Assembly (NCBI GenBank): GCA_036272325.1
Contig: DATAYY010000166.1
Span: 7,764-71,763, forward strand
Origin: Schlegelella_A sp036272325
GTDB lineage: Bacteria; Pseudomonadota; Gammaproteobacteria; Burkholderiales; Burkholderiaceae_C
Length of the DNA: 64,000 nt
Direction: 5' to 3'
Shown here: positions 58,827 through 64,000 of the stretch, one piece after another
Layout of the letters: each line of letters begins with the position of its first letter
Position numbering within the stretch: the first letter of the stretch is position 1
Program-made: the position numbers and the translations under genes
The notes under the pieces: generated by a model
The model's database searches: none
The model's input: the letters and a program-made list of their open reading frames with translations, nothing else
Told to the model about the DNA's origin: nothing

Positions 58827-59789
58827 ATGGCCGACCTCGGCGAATTCGAGCTCATCGATCGCTTCTTCACGCGGCCGGCCCGCCGCGCAACGCTCGGCGT
58901 CGGCGACGATTGCGCGCTGCTGCAGCCGACTGCAGGGACGACGCTTGCCGTCTCGACCGACATGCTGGTCGAGGGCCGCCACTTCGTCTCGACCGTCGCT
59001 CCCGACCGTCTCGGCCACAAGGCGCTCGCGGTCAGCCTGAGCGACCTCGCAGCGTGCGGCGCGCGGCCGCTCGCGTTCACGCTCGCCCTCGCCCTGCCGC
59101 GCGCCGAGGAGGAGTTCCTCGCCGGCTTCGCGCGCGGTCTGTTCGCGCTCGCCGATCGCGAAGCGTGCGAGCTGGTCGGCGGCGACACGACCCGCGGCCC
59201 CCTCGCCATCTGCATCTCCGTCTTCGGCGAAGTGCCGGCCGGCGCCGCGCTGCTGCGCTCGGGCGCGCGACCGGGCGACGATCTCTACGTGAGCGGAACG
59301 CTCGGCGACGCCCGCCTCGCGCTCGAGGTCTTTCGCGGCACCGCGTCGCTCGGCGATGCGGCATTTCGCCAGGTCCGGCAGGCGATGGAGACGCCAACGC
59401 CGCGCAACGGCCTGGGCTGTCGCCTGCGCGGCGTCGCGACGAGCGCAATCGACGTCTCCGACGGCCTCGTCGGCGACCTCCGGCACATCCTCGACCGCTC
59501 GGGCGTCGGCGCCGTCGTCGACGTCGACGCGTTGCCGCGCAGTGCCGTCCTCGCCGCCCAACCGCTCGCGCTGCAGCGCCAATGCCTGCTCGCCGGTGGC
59601 GACGACTACGAGCTCGTGTTCACCGCCCTCGCATCTCGACGCGATGCCGTTGCCGCGGCTGCGGCCGGAGTCGGCGTTGCCGTGACGCGGATCGGCCACA
59701 TCGAGCCCGGCGACGGTCTGCACCTCGTCGACCGCGACGGCCACAAGGTCGACAGCGCGTTCGCATCGTTCGACCACTTCCGGACCTGA
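58827..59789 (+). CDS. thiL: Thiamine-monophosphate kinase
   Basis: Phosphorylates thiamine monophosphate to the active cofactor TPP. It has 320 aa of the PurM/ThiL fold. The N-terminal glycine-acidic motif GVGDDCALLQP binds magnesium-ATP, STDMLVEGRHF the substrate phosphate, and KALAVSLSDLAACGARP the central helix. VGGDTTRGP, AIDVSDGLVGDL and GGDDYELVFT complete the nucleotide site. ATG at 58827 gives the usual MADLGEFELIDRFF beginning. The gene heads thiL-pgpA-pncC, a conserved order in Proteobacteria. No thiamine riboswitch was seen upstream. Confidence 0.95.
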   Translation: MADLGEFELIDRFFTRPARRATLGVGDDCALLQPTAGTTLAVSTDMLVEGRHFVSTVAPDRLGHKALAVSLSDLAACGARPLAFTLALALPRAEEEFLAGFARGLFALADREACELVGGDTTRGPLAICISVFGEVPAGAALLRSGARPGDDLYVSGTLGDARLALEVFRGTASLGDAAFRQVRQAMETPTPRNGLGCRLRGVATSAIDVSDGLVGDLRHILDRSGVGAVVDVDALPRSAVLAAQPLALQRQCLLAGGDDYELVFTALASRRDAVAAAAAGVGVAVTRIGHIEPGDGLHLVDRDGHKVDSAFASFDHFRT

Positions 59790-59795
59790 GGCGCC

Positions 59796-60347
59796 ATGCC
59801 GCCCGAGCCCACGCTGCATCGCCCGCTCACGGGCGCCGGGCGCCGCCCAGGCTGGCGCTTCCTGCTCGGCCACCCGGCGCACCTCCTCGCGCTCGGCTTC
59901 GGCAGCGGCCTGTCGCCGCTGGCCGCCGGCACCGCCGGAACCGTGTTCGCCTGGATCACGTACGACCTGCTGCTGCTCGGCCGCGACGACGCGGTGCAGG
60001 CCCTCGTCTTGCTGGTCGCGCTGCTGGTCGGCTGGTGGGCCTGCACGGTGACTGCGCGCGACCTCGATCAGACCGATCCGTCGGCCGTCGTCTGGGACGA
60101 GGTGGTCGCGTTCTGGCTCGTCCTCTGGCTCGTCATGCCGGCGTCGTTGGTGGCGCAGGCGGTCGCGTTCGTCCTCTTTCGCGCCTTCGATGCCGCCAAG
60201 CCGGGGCCCGTCGCGTGGGCCGACCAGCGCTTCAAGGGGCGACGCAGCGCTCCGATCGGCTGGGCGCAAGGCTTCGGCATCATCTTCGATGACCTCGTCG
60301 CCGCGCTCTGCACCTTGATCGTCATCGCCGCCTGGCGCTTCGTGTGA
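59796..60347 (+). CDS. pgpA: Phosphatidylglycerophosphatase A
   Basis: Dephosphorylates phosphatidylglycerophosphate to phosphatidylglycerol in the inner membrane. It has 183 aa. Characteristic stretches are LLALGFGSGLSPLAAGTAGT, DPSAVVWDEVVAFWLVL with acidic metal-binding residues, FRAFDAAKPGPVAWADQRFK, and a C-terminal GFGIIFDDLVAALCTL. About four membrane segments fit the sequence. It begins 6 bases after thiL, and its stop overlaps the GTG of pncC. Confidence 0.95.
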   Translation: MPPEPTLHRPLTGAGRRPGWRFLLGHPAHLLALGFGSGLSPLAAGTAGTVFAWITYDLLLLGRDDAVQALVLLVALLVGWWACTVTARDLDQTDPSAVVWDEVVAFWLVLWLVMPASLVAQAVAFVLFRAFDAAKPGPVAWADQRFKGRRSAPIGWAQGFGIIFDDLVAALCTLIVIAAWRFV

Positions 60348-60847
60348 GCTCGACCGGGCCGATCGAAGCGCTCGTCGCCCGTCTTGCCGGCGCGCTCGTC
60401 GCCCGGCGCGCGACGATGGCTGCGGCCGAGTCGTGCACCGGCGGCCTGATCGCCGCTGCATGCACGTCGCGCGCCGGCTCGAGTGCATGGTTCGAGCGCG
60501 GCCTCGTCACCTATTCGAACGCCGCCAAGCGCGAGCTGCTCGGCGTCGCGGCAGCGCTGATCGACGCGCACGGCGCGGTCAGCGCCGAAGTCGCGCGCGC
60601 GATGGCCGAAGGCGCGGTCGCGCGCACGCCGGCGAGCTTCGCCGTCGCCGTCACCGGGATCGCCGGCCCCGACGGCGGCACGCCGACCAAGCCGGTCGGG
60701 ACGGTCTGGATCGCGACCTGCGCGCGTGACAGCGTGGCTGACGCCGTGCTGTTGCTGGCGCGGGGCGATCGTGCCGCGGTGCGCGAGCAGTCCGTCGTCC
60801 GCGCGCTCGAGCTGCTGCTCGCGCGCGTCGAAGCGGCGCCGCGCTAG
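60344..60847 (+). CDS. pncC: Nicotinamide-nucleotide amidohydrolase PncC (CinA C-terminal domain)
   Basis: Deamidates nicotinamide mononucleotide to nicotinate mononucleotide, salvaging the product of NAD-dependent DNA ligase. The 167-aa protein is the single-domain form. The catalytic serine is in AAESCTGGLIAA, with GSSAWFERGLVTYSNAAK and GIAGPDGGTPTKPVGTVW completing the site. GTG at 60344 overlaps pgpA (GTGA). The stop is shared with holA in CTAG. Confidence 0.94.
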   Translation: MSSTGPIEALVARLAGALVARRATMAAAESCTGGLIAAACTSRAGSSAWFERGLVTYSNAAKRELLGVAAALIDAHGAVSAEVARAMAEGAVARTPASFAVAVTGIAGPDGGTPTKPVGTVWIATCARDSVADAVLLLARGDRAAVREQSVVRALELLLARVEAAPR

Positions 60848-61938
60848 CTCGTCAACGCCAGCTGCGCGACCGGTCCCGAGCCGACGCGCGCGGTCTGCTC
60901 GGCGAGCATCAGGACGAGGCGCTTCAATCCCTGCCACGGATCGAGCGGCCAGTCGGGATGCTTCAGCCCCTTGACGAGGCCATCACAGACGTGCGCCGCC
61001 TCGAGCAGATGCGCGATCGCCGACTCGCTGATCAGCGTCACCGCGCGCTCGAAGACGCGTTCCTTGGCGCCCCAGACGCGCGCCTCGCGCAACGCGAGCG
61101 GCAGCGGCTTGCCGGCGGCGAGTGCGTCCTTGACGCGCTTCAGCGCGCGGATGTCTTCGGCAAGCGTCCAGTGGACGAGCACCGGCGCCTCACCGGCGCT
61201 GCGCAGCCCGTCGAGCATGCGCAGCGCGCGCGCCGTCTGGCCGGCGAGGACCGCCTCGCCGAGGCGAAAGACGTCGTAGCGCGCGACGTTGAGAACGGCC
61301 GCCTCGATCTGCTCGAACGCGATCGTGCCCGGCGGGTAGAGCAGGGCGAGCTTCTGGATCTCCTGGTGGGCGGCGAGCAGGTTGCCTTCGACGCGATCGG
61401 CGAAGAAGGCGAGCGCGCGCTGGCCTTCGCTGCCGGCGGCGACGTGCTGGCGCTGCTGCGCGAGCCGCTCGGCGATCCAGCGCGGTAGCGCTTGCCGTTC
61501 GATTGGATCGACGCGGATCGCGACGCCGGCGCGATCGAGCGCGCCGAACCAGGCGCTTGATTGCTGCGAGCGGTCGAGCCGGGGCAGCTGGACGAGCGTG
61601 ATCACGTCGCGGTTGTCGTTCGCCGAGACGAGCTCGCAGTAGCGCTGCAGCGCGTCGGAGCCGTCCTTGCCTGGCTTGCCCGACGGAATCCGGATCTCGA
61701 TCAGCTGTCGATCGGCGAACAGGCTGAGCGCCTGCGACGCTGCGACGAGCGTGCTCCAGTCGAAGTGCGCGCCGGCGACGGTGTACACCTGACGCTCGCT
61801 GCAGCCGGCCGTCCGCGCAGCCGCGCGGATCGAGTCGGCCGCTTCCTGGACGAGCAGCGGCTCGTCGCCCCAGACGGTGTAGAGGGCGCGCAGCTCGCGC
61901 TCGAGCTGGCCGGCGAGACGGTCGAGGGCGATCTGCAT
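60844..61938 (-). CDS. holA: DNA polymerase III delta subunit
   Basis: The clamp-loader subunit that opens the beta sliding clamp. It has 364 aa, typical for beta- and gammaproteobacteria. The AAA+-like N-terminal domain has YTVWGDEPLLVQEAADSIR, and ASQALSLFADRQLIEIRIP contributes the clamp-binding LF pair. The middle domain EGNLLAAHQEIQKLALLYPP and the C-terminal collar helices (LVHWTLAEDIRALKRVK) are intact. Position after leuS-lptE is the classic arrangement. The ATG at 61938 lies 7 bases after the lptE stop. Confidence 0.95.
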   Translation of the reverse strand: MQIALDRLAGQLERELRALYTVWGDEPLLVQEAADSIRAAARTAGCSERQVYTVAGAHFDWSTLVAASQALSLFADRQLIEIRIPSGKPGKDGSDALQRYCELVSANDNRDVITLVQLPRLDRSQQSSAWFGALDRAGVAIRVDPIERQALPRWIAERLAQQRQHVAAGSEGQRALAFFADRVEGNLLAAHQEIQKLALLYPPGTIAFEQIEAAVLNVARYDVFRLGEAVLAGQTARALRMLDGLRSAGEAPVLVHWTLAEDIRALKRVKDALAAGKPLPLALREARVWGAKERVFERAVTLISESAIAHLLEAAHVCDGLVKGLKHPDWPLDPWQGLKRLVLMLAEQTARVGSGPVAQLALTS

Positions 61939-61945
61939 CGCGGCG

Positions 61946-62431
61946 CTAGAGCAGGCGCACCGATGCGAGCCGGCGCAGCAGCTGGGAGACGATGTCGGAT
62001 TGCATTGCGCGATAGAGGAATGCCTCTTCCTGTTCCTTGCCGAGCGCTGCGGTCTCGGTGTACGTGAGCGAGCGCGTCTGCAGGATCTCGCTGTCGGGGA
62101 TGAGCTCCTTGCCGGTCGCGTTCTGCAGCCGAAAGCCGAACCGCAGACGGAGCTCGAACTCGCGGATCTGGTTGGCAGAAGTCTGCGCAACGACGACCTT
62201 CTCGCGCGACTCGGTGAGCGCCTGCAGGACGACCTGCGCGCCTTGCCCCGCTTCGACGACGTGGGTCGTCGGGCTGGCATCGAGGCTCGTCTTCAGCTCG
62301 GCGGCAAGCGGCGAGCGCGGCGCGAAGCCCGACAGCTGGATCGTGCCGAAGCCGAGCGCCGGCGGCCGCTTGAGCTCGAAGCCGCAGCCGGCGAGCATGA
62401 GCGCGGCGCCGAGGGCGATGCGTCGTCGCAT
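61946..62431 (-). CDS. lptE: LPS-assembly lipoprotein LptE
   Basis: The outer-membrane lipoprotein that plugs the LptD barrel. It has 161 aa. The signal has lipobox LAGC (Cys16), followed by GFELKRPPALGFGTIQLSGF, the first beta-strand region. The rest, including REFELRLRFGFRLQNATG and ALGKEQEEAFLYRAMQSDIV, matches the two-layer alpha/beta fold. It lies directly between leuS and holA. The start ATG is 2 bases after the leuS stop triplet. The partner lptD is about 11 kb away in this window. Confidence 0.93.
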   Translation of the reverse strand: MRRRIALGAALMLAGCGFELKRPPALGFGTIQLSGFAPRSPLAAELKTSLDASPTTHVVEAGQGAQVVLQALTESREKVVVAQTSANQIREFELRLRFGFRLQNATGKELIPDSEILQTRSLTYTETAALGKEQEEAFLYRAMQSDIVSQLLRRLASVRLL

Positions 62432-62433
62432 CC

Positions 62434-64000
62434 CTAGACGACGATGTTGACCAGGCGGCCGGGAACGATGATGACCTTCTTCGCCTCGCGACCCTCGGCG
62501 AACCTTGCGAACTCCGGCGTCGCCAGCGCGACGTCTTCGATGTCGTCCTTGTCGGCGTCGGCCGCGACGCGGATCGCGCCGCGCAGCTTGCCGTTGATCT
62601 GCAACACGAGCTCGATCTCGGCCTGGGCGAGCGCGCTCTCGTCGACGCCGGGCCACGACGCGTCGAGCAGGTCGCCGTGCTCGGCAGCGAAGCCGAGCTC
62701 GTTCCAGAGCGACCACGTCGTGTGCGGGCAGACAGGATAGAGCACTCGCAGCAGGATGCCGACGCCTTCGCGGAGCGGCGCCGCCGCCACGGTCTTGCCG
62801 CCGGTGTGCGCCTCGAGCGCGTTGAGGAGCTTCATCGCGCCGGAGACGACGGTGTTGTATTGCATCCGGTCGTAGTCGTAGCTGACCTGGCGCAGCACCG
62901 AATGGATCTCGCGCCGAAGCGCCGGCGCGCTGCCGCGCACGGGGCCTCGTGCCGGCGCCGAGTCGATGACATCGGCATTCTTGGCGGCGAACTTCCAGAG
63001 CCGCCGGAGAAACCGGTTCGCGCCCTCGACACCGGCGTTGTTCCACTCGAGCGTCTGCTCGGGCGGCGACGCGAACATGACGAACAGCCGCGCGGTGTCG
63101 GCGCCGTAGCGGTCGATCAGCTCCTGCGGATCGACGCCGTTGCGCTCGGTCTTGCCCATCTTCAGCATGCCGCGGTATTCGACTCGCGTTCCGTCCGCCA
63201 AGCGGCCGCTACGCGAGCCGCCTGCCGGCCCAGGTGTCGCTCCTTCCCGAGTCCCTCCCTCGGGGAGGGAGGGGTCGGCCCCGTCGGGGTCGGTGTTGTC
63301 GTGGAGCGGCGTGACCTCGTCGGGCGGGAAATAGTCGACTCCGCCTTGCGGCGTGCTGCGCGCCCAGACGTGGTTGAGCACCATGCCCTGCGTCAGAAGC
63401 TTGGTGAACGGCTCGTCGATCGTGACCATCTTCATGTCGCGCATCACCTTGGTCCAGAAGCGCGCGTAGAGCAGATGCAGGATCGCGTGCTCGATGCCGC
63501 CGATGTACTGGTCCATCGGCATCCAGTAGCGCGTGCCGGAGCCAACCATCGCCTGTTCGAGCTTCGGGTCGCAGTAGCGCATGAAGTACCAGGCACTGTC
63601 GACGAAGGTGTCCATCGTGTCGGTCTCGCGGCGCGCCGGGCGGCGGCACTTCGGGCAGGCGACGTCGATGAACGCATGGTGCCTGACGAGCGGGTTGCCG
63701 GTGCCGTCGGGGATCAGATCCTCGGGCAGCATGACCGGCAGGTCGCGCTCGGGAACCGGGACGACGCCACATTGGTCGCAGTGGATGATCGGGATCGGCG
63801 TTCCCCAGTAGCGCTGCCGGCTGATCCCCCAGTCACGCAGGCGCCAGCTCGTCTGCCTGCCGCCGAGCCCGCGATGCCTCAGCGCCCTGGCGACGGCGTC
63901 GATCGCCGCCTCGTATGCAAGCCCGCTATAGACGTCGGAGTTAACGGTGACGCTGCACGACGTGTCGGCGTACCAATCCTGCCAGTGCTCGTACGAGAAT
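62434..64000 (-). CDS. leuS: Leucyl-tRNA synthetase, C-terminal part (truncated by window edge)
   Basis: Class I synthetase charging tRNA-Leu. The frame is open from the right edge to the stop at 62434, about 521 codons. Visible parts are HWQDWYADT and VNSDVYSGLAYEAAI of the editing domain exit, then LRDWGISRQRYWGTPIPIIH, DTFVDSAWYFMRYCDP, GIEHAILHLLYARFW, RYGADTARLFVMFASPPE, the anticodon-binding helices and a last domain ending VPGRLVNIVV. Two oddities occur between the catalytic core and the KMSKS loop: an in-frame insert of about 23 residues that contains the palindromic repeat, and a loop reading KMGKTERNG instead of KMSKS. Confidence 0.95.
   Translation of the reverse strand, partial: FSYEHWQDWYADTSCSVTVNSDVYSGLAYEAAIDAVARALRHRGLGGRQTSWRLRDWGISRQRYWGTPIPIIHCDQCGVVPVPERDLPVMLPEDLIPDGTGNPLVRHHAFIDVACPKCRRPARRETDTMDTFVDSAWYFMRYCDPKLEQAMVGSGTRYWMPMDQYIGGIEHAILHLLYARFWTKVMRDMKMVTIDEPFTKLLTQGMVLNHVWARSTPQGGVDYFPPDEVTPLHDNTDPDGADPSLPEGGTREGATPGPAGGSRSGRLADGTRVEYRGMLKMGKTERNGVDPQELIDRYGADTARLFVMFASPPEQTLEWNNAGVEGANRFLRRLWKFAAKNADVIDSAPARGPVRGSAPALRREIHSVLRQVSYDYDRMQYNTVVSGAMKLLNALEAHTGGKTVAAAPLREGVGILLRVLYPVCPHTTWSLWNELGFAAEHGDLLDASWPGVDESALAQAEIELVLQINGKLRGAIRVAADADKDDIEDVALATPEFARFAEGREAKKVIIVPGRLVNIVV
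63239..63291 (-). repeat. GC-rich palindromic repeat, copy B (in frame inside leuS)
   Basis: On the minus strand this is the second copy of the repeat at 55131-55183 (45 of 53 bases by hand alignment). It has a 9-bp stem CCCTCCCTC/GAGGGAGGG with a 3-base loop. It encodes DPDGADPSLPEGGTREG within leuS without breaking the frame. The peptide lies in the stretch that precedes the KMSKS-like loop, where other LeuRS sequences have a shorter, non-repetitive linker. Confidence 0.8.

Noticed and set aside
1..64000. CRISPR arrays, insertion sequences, prophage genes or integrases
   Set aside because: No regularly spaced direct repeats, transposase or integrase motifs, or terminal inverted repeats with target duplications were seen on either strand.

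Overview
The window looks like chromosomal DNA of a very high G+C betaproteobacterium, probably Burkholderiales or a relative. I judge this from strong G/C third-position bias, from gene neighbourhoods typical of that class (SPOR protein-argS, leuS-lptE-holA, lptD-surA-rsmA beside a divergent amgK, metX-metW), and from a trimeric porin, a PEP-CTERM protein and MetX rather than MetA. The genome is compact. Many co-directional neighbours overlap by 4 bases (ATGA, GTGA or TTGA), several convergent pairs share their stop codons, and no gene-free stretch exceeds about 210 bases. I found no tRNA, rRNA, CRISPR array, insertion sequence or phage gene.

Layout. 1-1869: SPOR-type membrane protein (partial) and argS. 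1945-3853: a Ser/Thr kinase fused to a cyclic-nucleotide-binding-like domain, and a secreted PsiF-repeat protein. 3941-6240: L-2-haloacid dehalogenase overlapping malate synthase aceB. 6373-13667: M13 lipoprotein peptidase, an MFS exporter with a geranylgeranyl-reductase-like flavoprotein, a YCII protein with an ECF sigma factor, and a YafJ-type amidotransferase. 13734-19318: M14 carboxypeptidase, porin, and a two-subunit molybdenum hydroxylase. 19313-24932: pyrF, purB, a glutathione transferase, a membrane-anchored glutamate-synthase-like protein, and a haloacetate dehalogenase. 24981-26856: a SAM-II riboswitch with an intrinsic terminator in front of metX-metW. 26981-34180: a complete but rearranged arn operon for 4-amino-4-deoxy-L-arabinose (L-Ara4N) modification of lipid A, with ArnA split into two proteins. 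34218-36755: a QueA-like protein, an SDR and an XRE-cupin regulator. 36874-43314: an RND efflux system and a methyltransferase. 43311-47556: enoyl-CoA hydratase, a lipase-like hydrolase, an M20 peptidase and a PEP-CTERM nidogen-like protein. 47630-55191: an FAD dehydrogenase, amgK, and lptD-surA-rsmA. 55397-58695: barstar and a barnase-like RNase, then malic enzyme. 58827-60847: thiL-pgpA-pncC. 60844-64000: holA, lptE and leuS (partial).

How the parts fit. Outer-membrane biology recurs: LptD and LptE insert LPS, SurA chaperones beta-barrels, the arn operon changes lipid A charge, and the RND pump and porin control permeability. A second theme is two-carbon and haloacid metabolism. Two unrelated dehalogenases keep their diagnostic active-site residues; one is translationally coupled to malate synthase, and malic enzyme lies further along. 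Methionine synthesis is probably under SAM feedback through the riboswitch.

The most unusual signal is a GC-rich palindromic repeat present twice. One copy forms the 3' end of rsmA. The other lies in frame inside leuS, next to an altered KMSKS loop. It resembles the behaviour of protein-coding palindromic elements such as those of Rickettsia.
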